NCBI GenBank assembly: GCA_023388555.1
Contig: JAEWGA010000064.1
Coordinates: 1-14,694, forward strand
Direction: 5' to 3'
Source of the DNA: Bacteroidota bacterium
Lineage (GTDB): Bacteria; Bacteroidota; Bacteroidia; Bacteroidales; Porphyromonadaceae
Length of the DNA stretch: 14,694 bases
Shown here in pieces: positions 7,879 through 14,678 of this stretch. Both the position numbers and the translations under genes were made by a program. Position 1 is the stretch's first letter, and every line of letters begins with the position of its first letter. The notes below the pieces were generated by a model. It was not told where the DNA came from. It worked only from the letters and a program-made list of their open reading frames with translations, and did no database searches.

Positions 7879-8331
7879 ATGTTAGATTTTCTTATTGCCT
7901 ACGGTTATGTAGGCGTATTCATAGCCGCTTTCTTGGCTGCCACAGTACTCCCTTTAGGCTCGGAAGTAGTGCTATCGGGCGTAATGCTCGCTGGCGCAGA
8001 CTACTGGCCCTGCATCCTTTCGGCCACCTTGGGCAATTGGCTCGGAGGCATGACGTGCTATTGGATTGGAACCCTTGGCAAACGTGAGTGGATTATTAAA
8101 TACCTGAAACTAAAGGAGGAAAAGCTAAATAAAATTACCAGCTGGCTCAAAGGGCGAGGCTCCTTCATGGCCTTCTTTGTTTTTCTGCCAGGAGTAGGCG
8201 ACTTCTTTGCCGTAGCGCTTGGAGTGCTACGCGCTAACCCGTGGAGCGTAGCCGCCTTTATGCTGGCTGGAAAATTTTTCCGCTACATCGCCTGGGCTAA
8301 GTTGGTGGACTGGATTGTGAGCTTCTTTTAA
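7879..8331 (+). CDS. yqaA: YqaA family small membrane protein (VTT/DedA-related)
   Basis: A 150-residue inner membrane protein of the SNARE-associated/VTT (DedA-like) superfamily, the length of E. coli YqaA (about 142). Family features are the early LPLGSEVVLSG (25-34), comparable to the LPG-SEVVL region of YqaA, then GNWLGGMTCYWIG (52-64) and FLPGVGDFFAVALGVLR (102-118) with the conserved Gly-Asp. These parts are thought to form re-entrant loops and a substrate path in the superfamily. Larger DedA relatives act in lipid-carrier recycling or proton-coupled transport, but YqaA itself has no firmly assigned substrate, so no function is claimed. Its ATG begins 1 nt after the upstream stop codon, indicating translational coupling. 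It appears to end the operon, yet no terminator hairpin is visible in 8332-8386. Confidence 0.85.
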   Translation: MLDFLIAYGYVGVFIAAFLAATVLPLGSEVVLSGVMLAGADYWPCILSATLGNWLGGMTCYWIGTLGKREWIIKYLKLKEEKLNKITSWLKGRGSFMAFFVFLPGVGDFFAVALGVLRANPWSVAAFMLAGKFFRYIAWAKLVDWIVSFF

Positions 8332-8363
8332 CCCCCTCCAATACATACCCAAACTAACAACAA

Positions 8364-8394
8364 TTAGGCCGATACCGCCTTTTTTGTATCTTTG
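8364..8394 (+). promoter_or_regulatory. Bacteroidota promoter for glucokinase
   Basis: TATCTTTG (8387-8394) is an exact TAnnTTTG -7 element. TTAG (8364-8367) lies 19 nt upstream as an imperfect -33 element. Transcription would start near 8401, leaving a leader of about 79 nt before the ATG at 8480. This makes glucokinase a separate transcription unit from the purD operon. Confidence 0.65.
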
Positions 8395-8479
8395 AGTACA
8401 ACTGTAGTAACTTTTATAACTCACCAATACGTAATAAAGACTACTCCAAACAATTATAAACCCTATAACAACACAGCCA

Positions 8480-9484
8480 ATGCCTGCAGATATCTCTAAC
8501 AAACCCTATGTAATAGGGATAGACTTAGGTGGAACAAATACCGTATTCGGTATTGTAGATGCTCGCGGAAACGTAATACGAAGCGGCTCTATTAAAACCA
8601 ATACCCACCCCGAAATCCAGGACTACCTGGACGAACTGTGCGGTTCCATAGAAAATATGATTGCCATGGAAAACGCCCAGGATAAAATTCATGGTGTAGG
8701 GGTAGGTGCGCCTAATGGAAACTATTATACAGGATCCATAGACTTTGCACCAAACCTTAACTGGAAAGGGAAAATACCCTTGGCACACATGTTGTCCGAG
8801 AGGTTAAACCTCCCCGTAGCCCTCACTAACGACGCCAACGCTGCTGCCATAGGTGAAATGACGTATGGCGCTGCCAGAGGCCTCCGAGACTTTATTGTTA
8901 TAACCTTAGGAACAGGTGTGGGAAGCGGTATTGTTATTGGCGGAAACCTGGTATACGGACATGATGGGTTTGCCGGAGAATTAGGACACGTTATAATCCG
9001 ACGTAACGGACGCATTTGCGGCTGCGGTCGCCGAGGCTGTGTAGAAACATATTGCTCCGCTACCGGCGTAGCTCGGACCGCCCGCGAATACCTGGAAATA
9101 CGCAACGACGATAGCCTGATGAGGGAAATAGACCCCGAAGAAATCACTTCAAAGGACGTATACGATGCCGCTATACAAGGCGATAAACTGGCATTGGAAA
9201 TATTTGAGTCAACAGGTGCGATACTGGGAGAAGCTCTTGCCGATGCCGTTGCCTTCTCCAGCCCCGAAGCCATCATCTTGTTTGGAGGCTTAACCAAGGC
9301 TGGCGATTTATTAACAGAGCCAATTAAGCGACACATGGAGCTGAACCTGCTTAACATCTACAAAGGAAAGGTGAAAATCCTTTTGTCCGAGCTGAAGGAT
9401 AGCGATGCCGCAGTACTTGGAGCAAGTGCCTTAGGATGGGAAGCTACTCGCGAATACCTACCCAAAGCCACTACAATGGGATAA
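8480..9484 (+). CDS. glk: ROK-family glucokinase
   Basis: Cytosolic ATP-dependent sugar kinase, most likely phosphorylating glucose to glucose 6-phosphate. The 334 residues show ROK features in order. These are the phosphate-1 loop GIDLGGTN (13-20), the catalytic Asp118 in TNDANAAA (116-123), the phosphate-2 loop LGTGVGSG (143-150), GELGH with Glu167 and His170, and the zinc cluster CGCGRRGC (Cys180, Cys182, Cys187 with His170). There is no N-terminal helix-turn-helix, so it is an enzyme and not a ROK repressor. The substrate could also be another hexose or N-acetylhexosamine, since ROK kinases overlap in motifs. It stands alone between its own promoter (8364-8394) and a strong terminator (9504-9550). 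Together with the PPi-PFK encoded nearby it could supply upper glycolysis. Confidence 0.92.
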   Translation: MPADISNKPYVIGIDLGGTNTVFGIVDARGNVIRSGSIKTNTHPEIQDYLDELCGSIENMIAMENAQDKIHGVGVGAPNGNYYTGSIDFAPNLNWKGKIPLAHMLSERLNLPVALTNDANAAAIGEMTYGAARGLRDFIVITLGTGVGSGIVIGGNLVYGHDGFAGELGHVIIRRNGRICGCGRRGCVETYCSATGVARTAREYLEIRNDDSLMREIDPEEITSKDVYDAAIQGDKLALEIFESTGAILGEALADAVAFSSPEAIILFGGLTKAGDLLTEPIKRHMELNLLNIYKGKVKILLSELKDSDAAVLGASALGWEATREYLPKATTMG

Positions 9485-9503
9485 ACACGAAACAATACAC
9501 AAT

Positions 9504-9550
9504 AAGGAGGGTGAACCGAAACTTAGTTTTTGGCTCACCCTTCTTTTTTT
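9504..9550 (+). terminator. Intrinsic terminator after glucokinase
   Basis: A 14-bp stem forms between 9504-9517 and 9532-9545, with one A-C mismatch, one G-T wobble and a 14-nt loop. The core is GGGTGAACC facing GGCTCACCC. The stem is followed by a T-rich run to 9550. It lies 20 bp past the glucokinase stop codon. The left side is A-rich, so weak function on the minus strand is possible, but no minus-strand gene ends here. Confidence 0.88.
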
Positions 9551-9783
9551 CCCTTCCCAAACCTGTCCTCTTCCACTAACAGCCCTCTGCCCCCAAGCGG
9601 CGCAAAAAACTTGTTATTAGGATACCGTTTAGGAGTTTTTTTGGGGGGCGGGAGCTTAGAAGGTTGTTCTGCATTGGAACGTAAACTTTTATGGGGGTGA
9701 ATTAAGGGTAAAACCACTGTGTATAGTTGTGGATTTCTGGGAGGAGATATATCATAAATCCGATATCAAGCCTCCAAAAAACA
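9551..9783. other. Intergenic stretch without a supported gene
   Basis: No gene here is convincing. A 60-codon minus-strand frame (9535-9717) translates to a Lys/Pro/Gly-rich low-complexity peptide that begins inside the terminator and has no promoter. A GTG-started plus-strand extension of thymidine kinase also begins here (9729), but it is upstream of the promoter and so is not translated from that transcript. The stretch contains G- and C-homopolymer tracts and one inverted repeat, listed separately. It may be a decayed gene, but I recognise no family. Confidence 0.5.
9589..9649. repeat. Imperfect inverted repeat with G/C and A/T tracts
   Basis: AAAAAACT (9604-9611) is perfectly complementary to AGTTTTTT (9634-9641). 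Outside it, GCCCCCAA (9589-9596) can pair with TTGGGGGGC (9641-9649), apart from one extra G and a 7-nt bulge, GCGGCGC (9597-9603). The T-run lies inside the stem and not after it, so it does not resemble a normal terminator. The role is unknown; part of the pairing could be due to the homopolymer tracts. Confidence 0.35.
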
Positions 9784-9813
9784 TTTGTACTAGTTGGATA
9801 ACTACTATCTTTG
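9784..9813 (+). promoter_or_regulatory. Consensus Bacteroidota promoter for thymidine kinase
   Basis: TTTG (9784-9787), an 18-nt spacer and TATCTTTG (9806-9813) match both elements of the Bacteroidota consensus TTTG / TAnnTTTG. It is the best promoter in the window. Transcription would begin near 9820, giving a leader of about 86 nt before ATG 9906. Its position inside the longer open frame argues strongly against the upstream GTG start. A small hairpin, GCTGG (9837-9841) with CCAGC (9851-9855), lies in the leader. Confidence 0.8.
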
Positions 9814-9905
9814 TAGAAGCTTTATCCGAGGTCACTGCTGGGGCCCTTTACCAGCCTTACCCTCTTTATTTCTGTACAAATTACCTACCAGTAAATACCC
9901 ATCTA

Positions 9906-10502
9906 ATGTTAGACTATTCGATAGAAAGCCACTTGGACCTACAACGTGGCTCTTGTCGTGGAAGTATCGAAGTTATATGCGGCTCTATGTTTTCGGGGAA
10001 AACAGAAGAATTGATGCGCAGAATTCGCCGTGCCTTAATAGCCCGTTTGCGTGTGGAAGTTTTTAAGCCCGATGTGGATACGCGCTACTCGCAAGACGAC
10101 ATTGTAAGCCACGACCAAAATGCCTTCTCTTGTACAGCAGTGGACCACTCCCTTAACATCTTGTTATTGGCAACGGATGCCAATGTAATAGGCATAGACG
10201 AGGCTCAGTTTTTTGACCCTGGGATTGTGGAAGTGTGCCAAAAGTTGGCCGACGATGGTAAGCGGATTATAATTTCTGGTTTGGACATGGACTATCAGCG
10301 CCGTCCTTTTTCGCCCATGCCCGAGCTTATAGCCATTGCCGATAGTGTAACCAAGGTACATGCTGTTTGTGTGGATTGTGGAGCTTGCGCCAACTATTCG
10401 TATCGCCTTGCTGACGAAAAAGCTCGTGTTCTCTTAGGTGCGAAAGGAGAATACGCCCCTTTGTGCCGCAAGTGTTACCTGCGCCGCATTCAACCCCATT
10501 AA
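9906..10502 (+). CDS. tdk: Thymidine kinase (TK1-like, type II)
   Basis: Cytosolic salvage enzyme that phosphorylates thymidine (and deoxyuridine) with ATP. From ATG 9906 it has 198 residues, the usual length for bacterial type II TK. Motifs are P-loop GSMFSGKT (26-33), the basic helix after it, Walker B/catalytic DEAQFF (98-103, catalytic base Glu99), and a structural zinc site of Cys155, Cys158, Cys187 and Cys190. The frame stays open upstream to GTG 9729, which would add 59 residues. Those residues match nothing expected of TK, and a consensus promoter lies inside them, so ATG 9906 is chosen. The N-terminal motif IEVICGSMFSGKTEEL is very like that of Bacteroides Tdk. It is followed 15 nt later by the rfbC-like gene, probably on the same mRNA. 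Confidence 0.95.
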   Translation: MLDYSIESHLDLQRGSCRGSIEVICGSMFSGKTEELMRRIRRALIARLRVEVFKPDVDTRYSQDDIVSHDQNAFSCTAVDHSLNILLLATDANVIGIDEAQFFDPGIVEVCQKLADDGKRIIISGLDMDYQRRPFSPMPELIAIADSVTKVHAVCVDCGACANYSYRLADEKARVLLGAKGEYAPLCRKCYLRRIQPH

Positions 10503-10517
10503 CCCCCACCCTATTTC

Positions 10518-11063
10518 ATGGCAATAATACCTACCCCCTCCACCCGGTTAGCAGGTGTAGTTTTGTTACAATCTCCGGTATATCGGGATGAGCGCGGCTA
10601 CTTCATGGAAACCTATAATGCACGGGATTTAGCGGATGTTTTAGGTCCTCATGATTTTGTACAGGATAACGTTTCGGTATCGCACCTTGGCGTTTTTAGG
10701 GGGATGCACACACAATTAGCCCCCCATGCCCAAACCAAATTAGTAAGGGTATTAAGTGGGAAGTTGGTGGATTATGTGTTAGATGTAAACCCCAAATCAC
10801 CGACCTATAAACAATGGGAATGTTACGAGCTACAAGCAGGCGATGGCAAAAGCCTATACATACCTAAAGGGTATGCGCACGGGTTTATTGCCTTAGCGCA
10901 GGAAACCGTGTTACAGTACAAGGTGGATGCCCCCTATACCCCCCATGCCGAAGTTTGCTACCACTATGCAAGTACAACCATAGCCTCCCACGCCCAAAAG
11001 CTTTTACCCCAAGAGGTACCCATAATACTTTCCGAAAAAGACCTAAAAGGCGAGTTTTTATAG
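10518..11063 (+). CDS. rfbC: dTDP-4-dehydrorhamnose 3,5-epimerase family protein (RmlC-like, divergent)
   Basis: Cupin-fold epimerase that in its classical form makes dTDP-4-dehydro-L-rhamnose during L-rhamnose synthesis for surface glycans. The 181 residues align end to end with RmlC. ERGYF (25-29) and the VQDN motif (48-51) are present, as are the catalytic His64 in RGMHTQ, Lys74 in TKLVRV, PKGYAHGF (116-123), Tyr134 and Asp175 in LSEKD. Thus the His-Asp dyad and the Lys and Tyr of the active site are kept. Two usually strong motifs are changed: RGLHYQ/RGLHFQ is RGMHTQ, and the W-N-D...I-x-W-P segment is replaced by YHYASTTIAS (148-157). It may act on another dTDP-sugar. No rfbA, rfbB or rfbD accompanies it. 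It lies 15 nt after tdk; no terminator is visible after it. Confidence 0.85.
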   Translation: MAIIPTPSTRLAGVVLLQSPVYRDERGYFMETYNARDLADVLGPHDFVQDNVSVSHLGVFRGMHTQLAPHAQTKLVRVLSGKLVDYVLDVNPKSPTYKQWECYELQAGDGKSLYIPKGYAHGFIALAQETVLQYKVDAPYTPHAEVCYHYASTTIASHAQKLLPQEVPIILSEKDLKGEFL

Positions 11064-11065
11064 CC

Positions 11066-11097
11066 TTGTTCTTCTTCACCAAAGCAAAATAAATTGA
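11066..11097 (+). promoter_or_regulatory. Weak promoter candidate before the yjjP-yjjB-like cassette
   Basis: TTG (11066-11068) and, after 21 nt, TAAATTGA (11090-11097) partly match the Bacteroidota elements; the last two bases of the -7 box deviate. If not used, the cassette would be read through from the tdk-rfbC unit, since no terminator is visible in the 96-bp gap. Confidence 0.25.
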
Positions 11098-11159
11098 ATA
11101 CACACTAACCAGAGAGATGCGCCAGCAGTACCTCCGCCATAAACAAAAGAACGTAGTAT

Positions 11160-11933
11160 ATGACCGAACCACTTAAAGAGGAGTTGTCCGATATAGGGCA
11201 CTTCGTATCCGAATACGCAGCCCACATGATGGGTTGTGGTGTGCACACCTCGCGTGTTGTACGGTGCGCCAAACGCTTAGGCGAAGCCTTTGGTGCCACC
11301 ATCCGTATAAACATTTTTCAGAGGACACTAACCTTGGCTGCTATTGACCCTAACAGCCACGAACACTACAATGAGGTAACGGATATTCCGGAGCTACCTA
11401 TTAGCTTTGAACGGAATTCCGGGTTAAGTGCCCTGAGTTGGGAGGCTTACGACAAGAAGCTAAGTTTAGCCGAAGCTATTGAGGAATACAATAAAATAAC
11501 CTCGTCCCCCTTTGTTCATCCTTTTTTTGTGCTTATCCTAACGGGCTTGGCCAATGCCTCTTTTTGTCGGTTATTTGGAGGGGATTGGTTATCGGTAAGT
11601 ATTGTTTTCTCGGCTACCATTACGGGCATGTTTTTTAGGCAACGTATGGGTGCCCGGAAAGTGAATTTGTATATTAATGTTATTGTTTCTGCTTTTGTTG
11701 CCTCCCTATGCGCCTCTATGGCATTAAACTTTGAGACAACAGCAGATATAGCCCTGGCAACCAGCGTTCTTTTCTTAGTTCCAGGCGTTCCGCTCATCAA
11801 TGGGGTGATAGATATTGTGGAAGGATACATTTTAACCGGGTTCTCCCGTTTGGTACAAGCATCGCTACTTATTATATGTATTGCGATAGGGTTATCCTCG
11901 ACACTTATAATATTTAAAGATAGCTTGTTATGA
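11160..11933 (+). CDS. yjjP: YjjP-like subunit of a threonine/serine (dicarboxylate) exporter, ThrE N-terminal type
   Basis: Large subunit of a two-gene ThrE-family exporter. The 257 residues match E. coli YjjP (256). A soluble N-terminal domain (1-118) includes the family-type segment MMGCGVHTSRVV...AKRLGEAFG (23-45). About five membrane helices follow (around 120-137, 143-160, 170-190, 196-214 and 230-253), with the conserved VPGVPLINGVIDIVEGY (207-223). In Corynebacterium, single-chain ThrE exports threonine and serine. In E. coli, the split YjjP/YjjB pair has been linked to succinate export, so the substrate here is open. ATG 11160 is supported by the normal length and N-terminus. The stop overlaps the next start as ATGA, which implies coupled translation and fits a fixed stoichiometry of the two subunits. 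Confidence 0.88.
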   Translation: MTEPLKEELSDIGHFVSEYAAHMMGCGVHTSRVVRCAKRLGEAFGATIRINIFQRTLTLAAIDPNSHEHYNEVTDIPELPISFERNSGLSALSWEAYDKKLSLAEAIEEYNKITSSPFVHPFFVLILTGLANASFCRLFGGDWLSVSIVFSATITGMFFRQRMGARKVNLYINVIVSAFVASLCASMALNFETTADIALATSVLFLVPGVPLINGVIDIVEGYILTGFSRLVQASLLIICIAIGLSSTLIIFKDSLL

Positions 11934-12424
11934 TTTGGATAGAGATTATCTCGGACATGATTTTTGCAGGTATTGCAGGTGTTGGCTTTGGCGTAATATC
12001 CGACCCCCCTCTTAAAGCAATACCTTACATAGCTTTCCTATCGGCCATAGGACACGGTTGCCGTTTTTGCCTAATGAATTTATTAGGAGCCGAAATAGCG
12101 CTCGGCTCATTTATTGGTGCACTCCTAATTGGCTTTGGAAGTTTGCTATTAGGTAAAAATGTACGCGTTCCTATGACCGTTTTGTACATACCGGCCTTAT
12201 TGCCTATGATTCCAGGCAAGTTTGCATACAATATGGTATTCTCGCAAATCATGTTTTTGCAATCGCTCAACACCGAAACACGCTCTACCTATATGGAGAT
12301 GTTTTTTTCCAATGCCATGATTACAAGTACCGTTGTATTTGCATTGGCAGTTGGCGCAACAATACCCATGTTCTTGTTCCCTAACAGGGCCTTTTCCCTT
12401 ACCCGTAGCAAAAATAAACACTAA
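11930..12424 (+). CDS. yjjB: YjjB-like subunit of a threonine/serine (dicarboxylate) exporter, ThrE C-terminal type (DUF3815)
   Basis: Small membrane subunit paired with the preceding YjjP-like protein. The 164 residues resemble E. coli YjjB (157), with about five helices (near 5-23, 30-50, 54-75, 84-113 and 130-155). The loop LLPMIPGKFAYNMV (90-103) corresponds to the conserved PxIPG segment of the ThrE C-terminal domain. GFGVISDPP (19-27) is the typical first-helix end. Its ATG overlaps the upstream TGA by 4 nt (ATGA). Neither subunit alone contains the full ~10-helix ThrE fold, so they should work as a complex in the inner membrane. Direction and substrate are inferred only from homologues. 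A DUF6064-like gene starts 3 nt downstream. Confidence 0.88.
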   Translation: MIWIEIISDMIFAGIAGVGFGVISDPPLKAIPYIAFLSAIGHGCRFCLMNLLGAEIALGSFIGALLIGFGSLLLGKNVRVPMTVLYIPALLPMIPGKFAYNMVFSQIMFLQSLNTETRSTYMEMFFSNAMITSTVVFALAVGATIPMFLFPNRAFSLTRSKNKH

Positions 12425-12427
12425 GCC

Positions 12428-13159
12428 ATGGATACATTTTGGCATACAATAGGACTGTACAACACCTCCACATGGATACTACAAGTTGTACTTATTATAT
12501 TAGGTATGGTGTGTACTGGAAGAGTTATTTACAGGCCGTCCAAGAGTTCGACCATTCTGCTTAAGCTATTTATGGTTGTGTTGTACCTATGGATTGCGGT
12601 GGTTTATTTTCATATCTACTGCTCGGCGCGTAGTTATAATAACATTATGGCCACCTTTTGGGTAGTGCTGGCTTTGGCGTGGGTATGGGATTTGTGCACC
12701 CGCCACACTACGTTCGACAACACCGAGAATAAACATAAACTCTTAGCTCTACTGTTATTACTCCTACCACTGGTATACCCGCTTACCTCAATTATACACG
12801 GACGCACTTTTCCGGAAATAACATCGCCCATTATGCCTTGCTCGGTAGTTGTATATACTTTTGGCATGCTTTTGTACAGGGCAAATAACGTAAACATTTT
12901 TATTGTACTGCTCTTGTGCCATTGGTCCATGATTGGGTTATCCAAAACCTTTTACTTTAACATTCCCGAGGATTATTTGCTGGTTGGCGCAGCTGTGCCC
13001 TCCATTTATTATTTTTTCCGTGGCTATTTTCTGGACAAGATAACGGGGCGCTCTAAGCCCAACAAAAAGGTACTCCATTGGCTTCTTTTATGCATGTGCA
13101 TAGCTATTGGGTGTATCCTTGCTACTACATTTATCTTGGATTTAACGCATCGCATCTGA
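12428..13159 (+). CDS. DUF6064-like multi-pass membrane protein
   Basis: The 243-residue integral membrane protein is of unknown function. There are about seven hydrophobic helices (near 14-32, 43-62, 71-90, 104-122, 134-150, 155-172, 182-200), plus a last one at 217-237. The start, FWHTIGLYNTSTW (4-16), and the central motif HGRTFPE...PIMPCSVVVYTFGMLL (124-149) resemble DUF6064, where a G-x-x-[YF]-P and PCP-TT-[IV]-FT-x-G-LL pattern is conserved. This is recognition by eye and should be treated as probable. It begins 3 nt after the yjjB-like stop codon and ends the cassette. Close spacing suggests a shared mRNA, perhaps an accessory protein of the exporter, but nothing in the sequence proves a functional link. 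The usual PCP is PCS here. Confidence 0.75.
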   Translation: MDTFWHTIGLYNTSTWILQVVLIILGMVCTGRVIYRPSKSSTILLKLFMVVLYLWIAVVYFHIYCSARSYNNIMATFWVVLALAWVWDLCTRHTTFDNTENKHKLLALLLLLLPLVYPLTSIIHGRTFPEITSPIMPCSVVVYTFGMLLYRANNVNIFIVLLLCHWSMIGLSKTFYFNIPEDYLLVGAAVPSIYYFFRGYFLDKITGRSKPNKKVLHWLLLCMCIAIGCILATTFILDLTHRI

Positions 13160-13178
13160 CCGGCAGGCAGCACAACAA

Positions 13179-13209
13179 TTTCCCCAAAGGGAGTTTTTGG
13201 CTAACTTTA
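13179..13209 (+). promoter_or_regulatory. Candidate promoter for the GH125 mannosidase
   Basis: TAACTTTA (13202-13209) is one base from TAnnTTTG. TTTC (13179-13182) lies 19 nt upstream as an imperfect -33 element. Transcription would begin near 13216, with a leader of about 56 nt before ATG 13272. No alternative promoter is seen in the 112-bp gap after the DUF6064-like gene. Confidence 0.45.
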
Positions 13210-13271
13210 CACCAACCATAGGCGGTTAGATCCTCCTATATTTATTATCCACTCATACCTATTTATTGTTT

Positions 13272-14678
13272 ATGAGAAAACTACTCCTTGCCAGCTTAGC
13301 ACTGGCGTTAACATTGCAAGCCGGGGCTGCCACTCCCCCCTACAAGAGTCAACGCCCCGAGGCGGCGAAAAGGCTATTTACCTCCACGGCGATAGAAAAG
13401 GAAATAACCAGAGTAACAGGACTACTTAAAAACGACAAACTGCGGTGGATGTTTGAAAACTGTTTTCCCAACACGTTGGATACCACAGTACACTTTGCCA
13501 TAACCGATGGCAAACCCAATACCAGCGTATACACGGGAGATATCCACGCTATGTGGTTAAGGGACTCCAGTGCCCAAGTATACGCCTATTTACCTTACGC
13601 AAACCAAGACCCCAAGCTGAAGGAGATGCTAAAAGGCGTTATCTTCCGCCAGTTTAACAGCATAATCCTGGACCGTTATGCCAACGCCTTTTACACCGAT
13701 ACCACCGAGGTGGGCTATTGGAAAGAAGACATCACCGAGATGCGCCCTGGCGTTCATGAACGCAAATGGGAAATAGACTCCCACTGCTACCCTATCCGCT
13801 TGGCTTATGCTTATTGGAAGGAAACCAAGGATGGTAGCGTGTTTGATGAAAATTGGATTAAGGCAATTAAGCTGATATTACAAACCTTCAAAGAGCAACA
13901 ACGTAAAACAGACTTAGGCCCTTACACCTTTATGCGCGTAACCGAACGGGCATTTGACACCGTAGGCAACGATGGCAAAGGTGCACCAGTAAAACCGGTA
14001 GGGTTAATAGCCTCGGCATTCCGCCCATCGGACGATGCTACGATATTCCAATTTCTTATCCCCTCCAACTTCTTCGCAGTAAATGCCCTGAACAAGGCTG
14101 CCGAAATACTAACGGAAGTAAACCGTGAAACAGCCTTAGCAAAAGAGTGTACCGACTTAGCCAATGAGGTGGATGCCGCACTAAAGAAATACGCAGTGTA
14201 CAACCACCCCAAGTATGGACCTATTTATGCTTACGAGGTAGATGGATTTGGTAACCAGCTAATAATGGACGACGCCAACGTGCCCAGTTTGTTGGCACTC
14301 CCCTATTTAGGATTAGTGGACATTAACGACCCCGTTTACCAAAACACCCGTAAGTTTGTGTGGAGCGAAGACAACCCCTACTTTTTCCGCGGCTCCAAAG
14401 GTGAAGGTGTTGGCGGACCACACATCAGCTACGGCATGGCTTGGCCTATGAGCATCATGATGAAAGCAAACACCAGCCAAAACGATGAAGAAATAAAATG
14501 GTGCTTGCGCTTACTTATGGATACCGATGCGGGTACAGGATTTATGCATGAGTCCTTTAATGTTGAAGACCCCAACCACTTTACCCGTGCCTGGTTTGCT
14601 TGGCAAAACACACTATTTGGAGAACTTATTATCCGACTAATTGATGAAGGCAAATTGGACTTGTTGAATTCATTATAA
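13272..14678 (+). CDS. Secreted GH125 exo-alpha-1,6-mannosidase
   Basis: Metal-independent inverting alpha-mannosidase that trims terminal alpha-1,6-linked mannose, as characterised in Clostridium perfringens and Streptococcus GH125 enzymes. The frame opens at TTG 13266, but ATG 13272 gives a clean signal peptide, MRKLLLASLALALTLQAGAA, with cleavage near residue 20, so 468 residues are assigned. There is no lipobox Cys, so it is probably soluble in the periplasm. GH125 signatures are GDIHAMWLRDSSAQVY (89-104), KWEIDSHCYPIRLAY (165-179) with candidate acid Asp169, and FMHESF (424-429) with candidate base Glu427. Length and the (alpha/alpha)6-type layout are complete. The flanking window has no GH92, SusC/D or regulator, so it is not visibly in a glycan-use locus, although the right side is cut off 16 bp after the stop codon. 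Confidence 0.94.
   Translation: MRKLLLASLALALTLQAGAATPPYKSQRPEAAKRLFTSTAIEKEITRVTGLLKNDKLRWMFENCFPNTLDTTVHFAITDGKPNTSVYTGDIHAMWLRDSSAQVYAYLPYANQDPKLKEMLKGVIFRQFNSIILDRYANAFYTDTTEVGYWKEDITEMRPGVHERKWEIDSHCYPIRLAYAYWKETKDGSVFDENWIKAIKLILQTFKEQQRKTDLGPYTFMRVTERAFDTVGNDGKGAPVKPVGLIASAFRPSDDATIFQFLIPSNFFAVNALNKAAEILTEVNRETALAKECTDLANEVDAALKKYAVYNHPKYGPIYAYEVDGFGNQLIMDDANVPSLLALPYLGLVDINDPVYQNTRKFVWSEDNPYFFRGSKGEGVGGPHISYGMAWPMSIMMKANTSQNDEEIKWCLRLLMDTDAGTGFMHESFNVEDPNHFTRAWFAWQNTLFGELIIRLIDEGKLDLLNSL

Noticed and set aside
8725..9357. 210-codon minus-strand open frame opposite glucokinase
   Set aside because: The composition is Ser/Pro/Arg-rich, as expected from the reverse of a coding frame, and the opposite strand has all ROK motifs.
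9535..9717. 60-codon minus-strand frame in the gap before tdk
   Set aside because: It ends inside the glucokinase terminator, encodes a low-complexity Lys/Pro/Gly peptide and has no recognisable promoter or homologue.
10920..11063. Suspected loss of the catalytic Asp or a frameshift in the RmlC-like gene
   Set aside because: The active-site Asp of RmlC is in the C-terminal LSxKD motif, which is present (Asp175), and the frame aligns to the normal end without a shift.
11117..11176. 19-codon frame (starts MRQQYLRH) overlapping the yjjP-like start, possibly a leader peptide
   Set aside because: Length is within chance, it contains no run of a regulatory amino acid such as Thr or Ser, and there is no attenuator hairpin after it.
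13160..13200. Possible terminator after the DUF6064-like gene (CCAAA / TTTGG at about 13184-13200)
   Set aside because: The stem is only 5 bp, has no following T-run and overlaps the promoter candidate of the mannosidase gene.
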